Source: Thermodesulfobacteriaceae bacterium UBA6232
GTDB lineage: Bacteria; Desulfobacterota; Thermodesulfobacteria; Thermodesulfobacteriales; Thermodesulfobacteriaceae
Direction: 5' to 3'
NCBI GenBank assembly: GCA_002441555.1
Contig: DJWK01000022.1
Coordinates: forward strand, 1-64,000
DNA length: 64,000 nt
This document shows positions 53,334 to 62,073 of this stretch, in pieces. The notes below the pieces were generated by a model. The model did no database searches and was not told the origin of the DNA. It worked only from the letters and a program-made list of their open reading frames with translations. Numbering within the stretch: the stretch's first letter is position 1; each line of letters opens with the position of its first letter. A program made the position numbers and the translations under genes.

Positions 53334-53534
53334 TTAAAATTTATCTGCAATAATTTTGGCTATATGAGAATAATAGCCTTTAAAGAGCTCTTTAGATTTG
53401 CTTAGAGCTCTCTTACGCTTTGAACTCTTCTTTCTCAAAAGATGGCTTTTTCCGCTTTTTCTGTGCATAATCTTTCCTGTAGCAGTAACTTTAAACCTTT
53501 TGGCTGCGCTTCTATTGGTTTTCATTTTAGGCAT
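53334..53534 (-). CDS. rpmI: 50S ribosomal protein L35
   Basis: A 66-residue L35: [40 protein letters not shown]. Upstream neighbour is an unrelated debranching enzyme, so the usual infC partner has moved. ATG after gaggtgg. Confidence 0.98.
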   Translation of the reverse strand: MPKMKTNRSAAKRFKVTATGKIMHRKSGKSHLLRKKSSKRKRALSKSKELFKGYYSHIAKIIADKF

Positions 53535-53628
53535 ATAATTCCACCTCTCTTAAAAATTTATTAAGTTCTGGAAATTTAATCCAAATTTCTATAAAAACAA
53601 CCCCTGAGAGGAAGATTTGATTAGAATC

Positions 53629-55743
53629 TTATTTTTCGATTATGATTTTAATATTTCCTTCTTTTTTGACTACATTTATGACTACATCCTCACCGTAATT
53701 TTTAAGATATAAATCCACTTTTCCGTCTTTGAATTTTAAATCTTTTATCCAGAGTTCTTCTATAAAATGAGGGAGTAAGGGGTGATAAAAGGAGATTTTA
53801 TTATCTTCAAAGGAAAGTCCAAGGCACCCCTGAAGGAGTAAAAAGACAGCCCCTGCTGCCCAAGCTTGAGGATGGCAAGCCACAGGATAATGAGTGGGTC
53901 CTTCATTAGGCCTTCTTTTAAAACCGCAAAAAAGCTCAGGAATACGATGCAGTTTAAAGAAAGTGCTTGCTTCAAAGAGGGCTTCAAGAATTTTTAAAGT
54001 TCCATATTTAAGTCCGTAAAGAGAAAAACCGTATCCTATGATGGCATTGTCATGAGGCCAAACAGAGCCGTTATGATAGGAAAGAGGGTTATATCTTTTC
54101 TCTAAGGAAGAAAGAGTCCTTATTCCCCAGCCCGAAAATAAATGGTGTTCAAAAAAAAGACCGTAAAGTTCCTTTGCTCTTGAAAGAGGAATAGCCTTTG
54201 TAAAAAGAAGATGCCCTGCATTGCTTGTTCTAACTTTGCAAGGCCTTTTATCACCATCAAGGGCAAGGGCATAACATTTTATCTCTTCACACCAGTATTT
54301 TTCCTCAATGAGCTCCTTTATTTTATCTGCTGATTTTTCCCACTTTATAGCAAGATCTTTTTCTCCTAATAGTCTTGCAAGCTTTGCTGCTTCCTTTTTG
54401 GCACGATAGGCATATCCCTGAATCTCAACAAGGGCAATGGGAGGTCTGGCTAAGCTTCCATCTTCATAAAAAACACTATCCTCAGAGTCTTTCCAGCCTT
54501 TATTGACAAGACCAATTTCTGAAGGCTCATATTCAATAAGCCCGTCACCGTCTATGTCTCCAAAGTTTTCCATCCATTCAACAGCCATGACAATGTTTTT
54601 CCAAATTTTTTTAATAAAATCAAGATCTCCTGTTCTTTCAAAATATTTTCCTGCAAGAATTACAAAAAGAGGAGTTGCGTCTGCACTACCGTAATATCTT
54701 GCAAAGGGGATTTCACCGATTTCAGCAAGCTCCCCTGTTCTTATTTCATGGACAATTTTTCCGGGTTGGGCATCCTGAGAGGGATTAAACTCTTTGGCTT
54801 GAGTTTCCGAAAGATAAGCAAGGGTTCCCTTAGCAAGCTGTGGATTTATCCACAAACACTCAAGGGAGGTAATAATTCCGTCCCTTCCGAATATGGTATT
54901 AAACCAGGGGACACCGGCATAGGGATAAGGGCCAAAGGGAGTATTAGAAGTAAGCATTATAATATCAGCAAAAGAGCGTTTCAGCCATTGATTGAAATGG
55001 GTATTAGAAGTATAAATTTTACAGCTCTCCTCTTCCCAATCTGCCAAATGTTTTTTTAATAAATATAAAGCTTTTGAAAAAGACAATTTAGAATAACTTT
55101 CAAGCTCTATGAGACACTTTAAGGTAATAAGAAGTTGATATTCCTCTTTTGGGACAAGATAAATTTTAAAGCTTGCACAGTCTTCACAAAGATTTTCTGG
55201 TATATGATTGAAGGAAATCTCAAAAAATCTTTTTTTACCATCAAGGCCCTCATATCCAAGCCTTAATTTATTTTTTTCCCTTTGAGGTGGAAGCAGGCTT
55301 CCTCTTTTTTTTCTTTTAAACCCTCTTACTTCAAAAATATCAACAAAGTCACTCCCAAAGTGAAAGGAAATAGTAAGTTCAACAGGGGATAAATGAAAAT
55401 TTCTCACTACAAATTTTTCATAACAGCAGTTTTCATAAAGAAAGCGACTTCTGAAAATATGAATACTTCCCTTGGGAATAAGGAGCTTGTCTTGATGAAA
55501 AAGGTCCGGATTGGTTAAATCTGAAGTAAAAAGGGTATTGTCTTCCTTTACAGAGGCACTCAACAATATGGGACATTTATCAAATATTTTAAATTTAAAT
55601 TTAGAGAGAAAGCGAGTTCCTTTGTAATAGATACCCTCTTCTGGATTGAGTTCTACATTTATATTTCCAAAGGCATCAAAGATGGCAAAACAATCCTGGT
55701 TTTTAAGGGTATAAGTTTCAATGAAAAGGATATTTTTTTCCAT
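53629..55743 (-). CDS. Glycogen debranching enzyme (amylo-alpha-1,6-glucosidase type)
   Basis: A 704-residue protein. N-terminal beta-sandwich of about 270 residues (GTRFLSKFKFKIFD), then an (alpha/alpha)6 barrel with GVPWFNTIFGRDGIITSLE, ETQAKEFNPSQDAQPGKIVH, DGDGLIEY and NPLSYHNGSVWPHDNAIIG carrying the acidic catalytic residues. It belongs to the GH133-like amylo-1,6-glucosidase group and trims branches of glycogen. A glycosyltransferase remnant lies 13 bases upstream. Confidence 0.9.
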   Translation of the reverse strand: MEKNILFIETYTLKNQDCFAIFDAFGNINVELNPEEGIYYKGTRFLSKFKFKIFDKCPILLSASVKEDNTLFTSDLTNPDLFHQDKLLIPKGSIHIFRSRFLYENCCYEKFVVRNFHLSPVELTISFHFGSDFVDIFEVRGFKRKKRGSLLPPQREKNKLRLGYEGLDGKKRFFEISFNHIPENLCEDCASFKIYLVPKEEYQLLITLKCLIELESYSKLSFSKALYLLKKHLADWEEESCKIYTSNTHFNQWLKRSFADIIMLTSNTPFGPYPYAGVPWFNTIFGRDGIITSLECLWINPQLAKGTLAYLSETQAKEFNPSQDAQPGKIVHEIRTGELAEIGEIPFARYYGSADATPLFVILAGKYFERTGDLDFIKKIWKNIVMAVEWMENFGDIDGDGLIEYEPSEIGLVNKGWKDSEDSVFYEDGSLARPPIALVEIQGYAYRAKKEAAKLARLLGEKDLAIKWEKSADKIKELIEEKYWCEEIKCYALALDGDKRPCKVRTSNAGHLLFTKAIPLSRAKELYGLFFEHHLFSGWGIRTLSSLEKRYNPLSYHNGSVWPHDNAIIGYGFSLYGLKYGTLKILEALFEASTFFKLHRIPELFCGFKRRPNEGPTHYPVACHPQAWAAGAVFLLLQGCLGLSFEDNKISFYHPLLPHFIEELWIKDLKFKDGKVDLYLKNYGEDVVINVVKKEGNIKIIIEK

Positions 55744-55756
55744 TGAAGAGGTCTTT

Positions 55757-56662
55757 TTAGGCAGCTTTAAGAAGGAAGGTCTCTTTGCTTAGCTCTTGAT
55801 AAATCTTTACATATTCCTCAGCCATTCTCCTTGCGGTAAACCTTCTCTCAAAAACCTTTCTACAATAGGCTCTATCAAGATCTTTAACCTTATCCAAGGC
55901 TTCTAAGGCTTCCTCAATGCTTTCCACTATGAAGCCCGTTTTCCCGTGTTCAATTATTTCAGGTACAGAACCGCAATTCCAAGCAATAACAGGAGTTCCA
56001 CAAGCCATGGCCTCAATCATAACTAATCCAAAGGGTTCCGGCCAGTCAATAGGGAAGAGAAGAGCATAGGCCTTTCCAAGAAATTCGTTTTTCTCTTTAT
56101 CACTAATTTCACCAATATACTCTACCCAAGGGCTTTTCAAAAGAGGTTTAATTACCTCTTTAAAATATACCTCATCTGCTTTGTCCACTTTAGCAGCAAT
56201 AAAAAGCTTCATACCAAATTTTTCGGCAATTTCAATAGCCCTGTCAGGCCTTTTTTCAGGAGAGATCCTTCCTAAGAAAGCCAGATATTCCCCTTTTGAA
56301 GGATAAAATTTGTAAAGATTTTCAGGGAGCCCATGATAAACGTTTGCTCTATAGTTGAGAAAAGGAAGGGGTTTTCTCTGAGAATATGAAATGGATACAA
56401 AGGGATAAGTCTTAAATTTTTCAAAAAAAGGAACATATTCAGGAAGATCAAGTCTTCCGTGAAGGGTGGTTATAAAGGGAAAATTCATCCTGCTTACCAG
56501 GGGCAGATGAAGATATTCAATGTGGAAGTGAATAATATCAAAAAGTTCTGCCCTTTTTATTACCTCCTCAAGCATATATAAATGCCAGACTAAAGAATCT
56601 CTGCAGGATTTATCAAGACGCAAAGCCCTTGGGCAAATAGGGATGAGTTTTGCATTGAAATT
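55757..56662 (-). pseudogene. Family 4 glycosyltransferase, N-terminally truncated
   Basis: The readable part is C-terminal: nucleotide-sugar domain with FLGRISPEKRPDRAIEIAEK, PEPFGLVMIEAMACGTPVIA and GKTGFIVESIEEALEAL. Upstream of the TTG at 56623 homology continues to about 56662 (NFNAKLIPICPRALRLD) and then hits TAA (56665-56663). The family needs about 60 further residues (YGGTERV-type start), and none of the three frames up to the divergent aminopeptidase gene encodes them. No ATG is available. I call it a decapitated gene, though a TTG-started 288-residue product could still be made. It pairs with the debranching enzyme and was probably part of glycogen metabolism. Confidence 0.65.
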
Positions 56663-56790
56663 TTATTCAAAAATAAGTAAAACCTTCGGATTTTCAAGAA
56701 AGGCAAAAACAAAGGAAAATTAATCTTTGGAAATTTAAGCTTTTGCAGTAAAATTTTATAAATTTTAGAATCCTGCTTAGGAGGTTTAGT

Positions 56791-58152
56791 ATGGAACATG
56801 TTTTTGAGAAATTAAAGGAAGAGGAAAAAAAGGAGCTTGAGGAATTCTCCAGGGATTATGTAGATTTTCTTTCTGAGGTCAAGACTGAAAGAGAAAGTGT
56901 TGAATTTTTTAAGGAAAAACTTACGGCCTCTAATTTTAAAGAGGAAGACCCTGACAGGGGATATTTTATATACAGGAACAAATTTCTTGCCTGCTGGAAA
57001 AAAGGAAAGAAGCCAATCTCTGAAGGTTTAAAGATTATTGTGAGCCACATTGACACCCCAAGACTTGATTTAAAGCTTCATCCCCTTTTCGAAAAGATGG
57101 AGCTTGTTTTTTTAAAAACCCATTATTACGGAGGGATTAAGAAATACCATTGGGTGGCCATGCCTCTTTCTTTGCATGGAGTGGTAGTGAAAAAAGACGG
57201 TTCTCTTGTAAAAATTGTTCTTGGAGAAAAAGAGGATGAACCCCTTTTTACTATTTGCGACCTTCTTCCTCATCTTGCTCGAAAAAAACAGGAAGAAAAA
57301 AAACTTTCTGAAGCCATTCCTGCAGAAAATTTGAATATTCTTGCAGGAGGAATTCCCCTTGAAAGGGATAAAAAGGGAAAAAAGGAGAAAGAAGAAAGGG
57401 TTAAAAAAAGAATTTTAAAATTACTTGAGGAGAAATATGGGATTACAGAAGAAGACTTTTCTTCAGCTGAAATATTTGCCGTTCCAGCTGGAAAAGCAAG
57501 ATTCGTGGGCTTTGATTCAGCCTTTATAGGAGGATATGGGCAGGATGATAGAATCTGTGCTTATACCAGTTTCAGAGCCCTTCTTGATATAGATAAACCT
57601 CTTTACACAGTTTTGGTCTTATTTATGGATAGAGAAGAAATTGGCTCCGAGGGAAATACCAGTGCCAAAAGCAGAATTTTTGAGAGTTTAATTTACAATC
57701 TTATCAAAAAGAATGGGCTTAATCCAACTCCTGATAATTTCTTTGAAGTAATGAGCAAAACCATGGCCCTTTCTGCAGATGTCACAGCAGGTATTGATCC
57801 CAATTATCTTGAGGTTCACGATGAAATTAATGATGCCAAAGTAGGCTACGGCGTAGTTATAAGCCGATACACGGGGCACGGAGGAAAATACCTTGCCAAT
57901 GAGGCACATGCTGAATATGTAAGTTATTTGAGAAATCTTTTTGATAAACATGGAGTTATCTATCAGGTTGCCTCTATGGGAAAGGTGGATGAAGGAGGTG
58001 GTGGCACTGTTTCTAAATATTTTGCCTCCTATGGGATGGATATCGTAGATATAGGTCCTCCCCTGCTTTCCATGCATTCTCCCTTTGAAGTGGTTCATAA
58101 GGCTGACCTTTATATGACCTATAGGGCCTTTAAAAGCTTTTTAAAGGACTAA
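56791..58152 (+). CDS. M18-family aminopeptidase
   Basis: A 453-residue aminopeptidase-1 / aspartyl-aminopeptidase-type zinc enzyme. Metal ligands occur in HIDTPRLDLKLH, FDSAFIGGYGQDDRIC and DREEIGSEGNTSAKSR, and near the end HSPFEVVHKADLYMTY. The chain has a loop-rich insertion KKGKKEKEERVKKRILK, common in thermophiles. ATG 56791 follows aggagg. Divergent from the glycosyltransferase remnant. Confidence 0.88.
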   Translation: MEHVFEKLKEEEKKELEEFSRDYVDFLSEVKTERESVEFFKEKLTASNFKEEDPDRGYFIYRNKFLACWKKGKKPISEGLKIIVSHIDTPRLDLKLHPLFEKMELVFLKTHYYGGIKKYHWVAMPLSLHGVVVKKDGSLVKIVLGEKEDEPLFTICDLLPHLARKKQEEKKLSEAIPAENLNILAGGIPLERDKKGKKEKEERVKKRILKLLEEKYGITEEDFSSAEIFAVPAGKARFVGFDSAFIGGYGQDDRICAYTSFRALLDIDKPLYTVLVLFMDREEIGSEGNTSAKSRIFESLIYNLIKKNGLNPTPDNFFEVMSKTMALSADVTAGIDPNYLEVHDEINDAKVGYGVVISRYTGHGGKYLANEAHAEYVSYLRNLFDKHGVIYQVASMGKVDEGGGGTVSKYFASYGMDIVDIGPPLLSMHSPFEVVHKADLYMTYRAFKSFLKD

Positions 58153-58158
58153 CCGTTA

Positions 58159-58923
58159 ATGCCTTTAAAAAAGGAAGATTATTTAGTTCTCTTTTGTGAT
58201 GGAAAGCGGTACCTTGTAAGTCTTAAAGAGGGTTTTTTTCACACCCATAAAGGAGTTATAAAACTTTCAGAGCTTGAGGGTAAAGAATACGGTGATTGTG
58301 TTTTCTCCTCAAAGGGAGAAAAATTCCATCTTCTAAAACCCACTCTTTTTGATTTTTTAATGAAACTTAGAAGAGAGACCCAGATTATCTATCCCAAGGA
58401 TATAGGATTTATCCTTGTTAAACTTGGAATTTCTGAGGGAATGAAGGTTCTTGAGTGCGGATGTGGATCTGGAGCTTTAACCACTGCCCTTGCCTTTTTT
58501 GTAGGAGAAAAGGGGAAGGTATTTTCTTACGAAAAGGAAGAAAAATTTATTGAAGTTGCCAGAGAAAATTTAAAACGCTTAAATCTTGAAGGAAGGGTGA
58601 TTTTTAAACATAAGGAGGTTCTTGAGACCTTTGAGGAAGAGGAAGTTGATGCCCTTTTTCTTGATGTAAAGGAACCCTGGAAGCTTATTCCTGGAGCTTA
58701 CCAATCTTTAAAAGGGGGGCATCCGCTTGGGGTTCTTGTACCCACAACTAACCAGGTTTCTATGGTTCTTAAGGCCTTGGAAGAATACCCCTTTGTTGAT
58801 ATTGAAGTTCTTGAAATTCTCTTAAGACCATACAAAACCAATCCTGAACGCCTTCGTCCAGAAGATACCATGATTGCTCATACTGGTTATTTAATCTTTG
58901 CTAAAAAAGTTTTGGAAAAATAA
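58159..58923 (+). CDS. trmI: tRNA (adenine-58-N1)-methyltransferase TrmI
   Basis: A 254-residue protein with an N-terminal beta-rich domain and a class I methyltransferase domain: ECGCGSGALTTALAFF AdoMet loop, then ALFLDVKEPW and the C-terminal ERLRPEDTMIAHTGYLIFA typical of TrmI. Makes m1A58, which stabilises tRNA in thermophiles. Stop and the next start share an A (TAATG). Confidence 0.92.
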   Translation: MPLKKEDYLVLFCDGKRYLVSLKEGFFHTHKGVIKLSELEGKEYGDCVFSSKGEKFHLLKPTLFDFLMKLRRETQIIYPKDIGFILVKLGISEGMKVLECGCGSGALTTALAFFVGEKGKVFSYEKEEKFIEVARENLKRLNLEGRVIFKHKEVLETFEEEEVDALFLDVKEPWKLIPGAYQSLKGGHPLGVLVPTTNQVSMVLKALEEYPFVDIEVLEILLRPYKTNPERLRPEDTMIAHTGYLIFAKKVLEK

Positions 58924-60113
58924 TGGCTGTTTATTTTCAATATATAGAAATTGAACCCTTTGCTCCAGAAAAAGAAAAAAGACTCAGAAGTCTTATAAAT
59001 AGGGCTTTTAAAATTTTAGGGAGACCCTCCAAAGGTTTAACCTTGATTTTTACCGATAATAAAACCATATCACTTTATAATACTAAATATTTGAAGAGGC
59101 CCTATCCCACCAATGTAATTGCCTTTCCTTCCTCAGAGAAAAATTATCTTGGTGATATAATGATTTCTTTAGAAAAAGCCAGTGAAGAGGCAACTCTTTA
59201 TGGAGTTAATCACGAGAAGTATCTTTTAATTCTCATTTTTCATGGTTTTTTACATCTTTATGGCTATGACCATGAAAAGGGCCTTTATAGCCCCTGGCTT
59301 ATGCTTAAAAATGAAATAAAATTAGCAAAAGCCTTAGGTTATGGAGAGAATGAGGTAATGAATTTTTTAAAAAGGAGGGAGTATATGCCAGCCAAACTTG
59401 CTGTAAATGTTGACCATGTAGCCACAGTAAGAGAAGCAAGAAAAACTTATTATCCCGATCCTGTTCATGCCGCCGTTCTTGCAGAACTTGGAGGTGCAGA
59501 TGGCATTGTGGTCCACTTAAGACTTGATAGAAGACACATTAAAGAAAGGGATGTAAGAATCATAAGAGAAATTATTAAAACTAAACTTATTCTTGAGATG
59601 GCTATTGATAAGGATTTAATTAAATTTGCTAAAGAGGTTAAACCCTATCAGGTAACCCTTGTTCCTGAAAGGGTTGAGGAGGTTACCACCGAGGGTGGTA
59701 TGGAACTTGAAGGGAGGGTAGAGGAAGTAAAAAAGGTGGTAAAGGAGTTAAATAAAGTAGGTATAAAGGTTAGTCTTTTTGTGAATCCCGATGAGAAGAC
59801 CTTAGAGCTTGCCAAAAAAACAGGAGCTCAAATTGTTGAGCTTCATACCGGAATGTATGCAGATGCTGAAGAGGAAGAAAAGAAATGGCAAGAATTTGAG
59901 AGGCTTGAAAGGGCTGCTCATCTTGCTAAGGAGCTCGGCTTTATTGTGCACGCCGGTCATGGTTTAAATTACGAAAATATCGGGCCTGTTGCAGCTATCC
60001 CTGAAATTGAAGAATTCAGCATAGGTCATAGTATTGTTTCAAGGGCCATTATGATAGGGATGAAAGAGGCGGTAAAGGAAATGAAAGAACTTATTTTAAG
60101 GGCAAGGGGTTAA
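58923..60113 (+). CDS. YbeY endoribonuclease fused to PdxJ pyridoxine 5'-phosphate synthase
   Basis: A 396-residue open frame. Residues 1-154 are YbeY, with the zinc triad HGFLHLYGYDH (His107, His111, His117) and NVIAFPS, a 16S rRNA-processing RNase. Residues 155-396 are a complete 242-residue PdxJ (MPAKLAVNVDHVATVREAR, HTGMYAD, HAGHGLNYENI), which makes pyridoxine 5'-phosphate. There is no stop between them. An internal ATG at 59385, in frame, follows aaaggaggg by five bases, so PdxJ can be made alone, while YbeY exists only as a fusion. The fusion of unrelated functions is unusual; whether the joined protein is stable or cleaved is unknown. Confidence 0.93.
   Translation: MAVYFQYIEIEPFAPEKEKRLRSLINRAFKILGRPSKGLTLIFTDNKTISLYNTKYLKRPYPTNVIAFPSSEKNYLGDIMISLEKASEEATLYGVNHEKYLLILIFHGFLHLYGYDHEKGLYSPWLMLKNEIKLAKALGYGENEVMNFLKRREYMPAKLAVNVDHVATVREARKTYYPDPVHAAVLAELGGADGIVVHLRLDRRHIKERDVRIIREIIKTKLILEMAIDKDLIKFAKEVKPYQVTLVPERVEEVTTEGGMELEGRVEEVKKVVKELNKVGIKVSLFVNPDEKTLELAKKTGAQIVELHTGMYADAEEEEKKWQEFERLERAAHLAKELGFIVHAGHGLNYENIGPVAAIPEIEEFSIGHSIVSRAIMIGMKEAVKEMKELILRARG
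59371..59387 (+). promoter_or_regulatory. Internal ribosome binding site and start of PdxJ
   Basis: aaaggaggg (59371-59379) and ATG (59385-59387), spacing five bases; the ATG is in frame with the upstream YbeY and opens at the conserved PdxJ N-terminus. Confidence 0.8.
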
Positions 60114-60115
60114 GA

Positions 60116-60760
60116 ATGAAAGTAGAAACCTTAATAGTTGGGCCTCTTCAGGTTTGCTGTTACATTGTCTATGATGAAGAAACCTTTGAAGGATTGATAA
60201 TTGATCCAGGCGATAATGATCCCAGGATAACGAAAACAGTTGAAAAACTCGGTTTAAAACCGAAATATATTCTTGGAACCCACGGTCATCCTGATCACAT
60301 CCTCGGAGCTGATTATCTGAGAAAGACTTTTAAAATTCCCTTTTTGCTTCACAGGGATGATGAAAAGTTTTTTAGAGACCCTCAAAATTTTATTACCTTT
60401 AAAATTTGGGGCTTTCCAGAAAATCCAAAGGCTGATGCTGTTTTTGAGGATGGTGCAGTTTTAAATTTTGGAAAATCCTATTTAAGGGTGATTCATACCC
60501 CTGGGCATTCTCCTGGCTCTGTTTGTTTTTATAATGATAAAGAAGGAATAATTTTTACAGGAGATACCCTTTTTGTTGAGGGAATAGGAAGGGCTGACTT
60601 GCCAGGAGGTTCATACAAGATTTTAATGAGGTCCATTCAAGAGAAACTTCTCACTTTGCCAGAGGAAACTATTATTTATCCGGGACATGACTATGGCCCT
60701 AAACCTATCTCTACCATTGGACACGAAAAAAGATTTAATCCCTTTCTGAATGAAGATTAG
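60116..60760 (+). CDS. Metallo-beta-lactamase-fold hydrolase (glyoxalase II-like)
   Basis: A 214-residue enzyme with metal motif GTHGHPDHILGADYL (H-x-H-x-D-H), TPGHSPGSVCFY, FTGDTLFVEGIGRADLPGGS and PGHDYGPK. Members include glyoxalase II and related thioester hydrolases. Its 3' end overlaps the convergent UDP-glucose dehydrogenase gene by four bases. Confidence 0.9.
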   Translation: MKVETLIVGPLQVCCYIVYDEETFEGLIIDPGDNDPRITKTVEKLGLKPKYILGTHGHPDHILGADYLRKTFKIPFLLHRDDEKFFRDPQNFITFKIWGFPENPKADAVFEDGAVLNFGKSYLRVIHTPGHSPGSVCFYNDKEGIIFTGDTLFVEGIGRADLPGGSYKILMRSIQEKLLTLPEETIIYPGHDYGPKPISTIGHEKRFNPFLNED

Positions 60761-62064
60761 GATCTTCCTATACCTGAATAACTGAAACCGAGCTTTTTCA
60801 CCACTTCTGGTTCATAAATATTTCTCATGTCAATAAGAACGGGTGTTTTCATTAATTTTTTAATTTTTCCAAGGTCAAGAAAACGAAACTCATTCCATTC
60901 AGTAAGGATAACCATAGCATGAGTATCCTTTACGGCATCTTCAGGTGAGGAGGCGTATTCAATGGGAAGATTTTTAGCTGCTTTTTTAAATTCTTCCATA
61001 GCCACAGGGTCATAGGCCTTAACTTTGGCTCCCTTTTCAAGAAGAACGGGAATTACTGTTAGGGCAGGACTTTCCCTTACATCACTGGTATTGGGTTTAA
61101 AGGAAAGCCCAAGAATGGCAATGCTTTTGTTTTTTAAATCTCCAAGAAAGGCCTCAAGCTTGGAGATAACCCTGAGTTTTTGTTTTTCATTTACCTCAAT
61201 CACCGCTTCAAGAATTTTAAAGGGAGAACTAAGCTGTTTCCCCTGATTAATGAGGGCTTTAACATCCTTAGGAAAACAGGAGCCACCAAAACCAGGCCCT
61301 GGATTTAGAAATTTGGGGCCGATCCTTGGATCAAGCCCCATCCCCTTGGCAACCACTGTTACATCCGCTCCTACTTTTTCACAGAAATTGGCAATTTCGT
61401 TAATAAAAGAAATTTTGGTAGCAAGAAAGGCATTGGAGGCATATTTAATCAGTTCAGCTGTTTCAAGATTGGTGATAATAAAAGGGGTTTCTGCAAGATA
61501 GAGAGGCCGATAGATATCCTTTATGATGGCAATGGCATAGGCGCTTTCCCCTCCAATAATGACTCTGTCGGGATGCATAAAATCTTCAACGGCATTTCCC
61601 TCTCTTAAAAATTCGGGATTTGATATAACATCCACCGAGGCATCTACTTTTTTATTTTTGTCGATGAGCTCCTTTATCCAGCGATTTGTTCCTACAGGAA
61701 CGGTGCTTTTTGTCACAATTACTTTGTAATCATCAATTGTTTCAGCAAGTTTAAGAGCAACATCCCTAATCTGCGAAAGATCAGCAGAACCATCAGGAAG
61801 AGGAGGAGTACCCACACAGATAAAGATAACCAGAGAGTTTTTAACAGCCTTGGCAAAGTCTGTGGTAAAATCAAGTCTTCCGGCCTTAAGATTTCTTTTA
61901 ACTAACTCGTCTAAGCCCGGTTCGTAAAAGGGGATTTGTCCCTTCTTGAGTTTTTTGATTTTTTCTTCATCAATATCTACACAGGTAACCTTCATTCCAA
62001 AATCAGCAAGGCCTGCCCCAGAAACCAGGCCTACATAACCAGTACCAATTACTGCAATGTGCAT
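60757..62064 (-). CDS. ugd: UDP-glucose 6-dehydrogenase
   Basis: A 435-residue enzyme that oxidises UDP-glucose to UDP-glucuronate for polysaccharides. Rossmann start AVIGTGYVGLVSGAGLADFG, catalytic Cys in PGPGFGGSCFPKDVKAL, conserved SKSTVPVGTN-like segment TKSTVPVGTNRW. A GDP-mannose dehydrogenase relative is possible but the sequence fits Ugd. Confidence 0.93.
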   Translation of the reverse strand: MHIAVIGTGYVGLVSGAGLADFGMKVTCVDIDEEKIKKLKKGQIPFYEPGLDELVKRNLKAGRLDFTTDFAKAVKNSLVIFICVGTPPLPDGSADLSQIRDVALKLAETIDDYKVIVTKSTVPVGTNRWIKELIDKNKKVDASVDVISNPEFLREGNAVEDFMHPDRVIIGGESAYAIAIIKDIYRPLYLAETPFIITNLETAELIKYASNAFLATKISFINEIANFCEKVGADVTVVAKGMGLDPRIGPKFLNPGPGFGGSCFPKDVKALINQGKQLSSPFKILEAVIEVNEKQKLRVISKLEAFLGDLKNKSIAILGLSFKPNTSDVRESPALTVIPVLLEKGAKVKAYDPVAMEEFKKAAKNLPIEYASSPEDAVKDTHAMVILTEWNEFRFLDLGKIKKLMKTPVLIDMRNIYEPEVVKKLGFSYSGIGRS

Positions 62065-62073
62065 AGACTTAAC

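Noticed and set aside
56590..56799. 69-codon minus-strand frame over the glycosyltransferase start
   Set aside because: No ribosome binding site and no match to the missing N-terminal domain; an A/T-rich chance frame.
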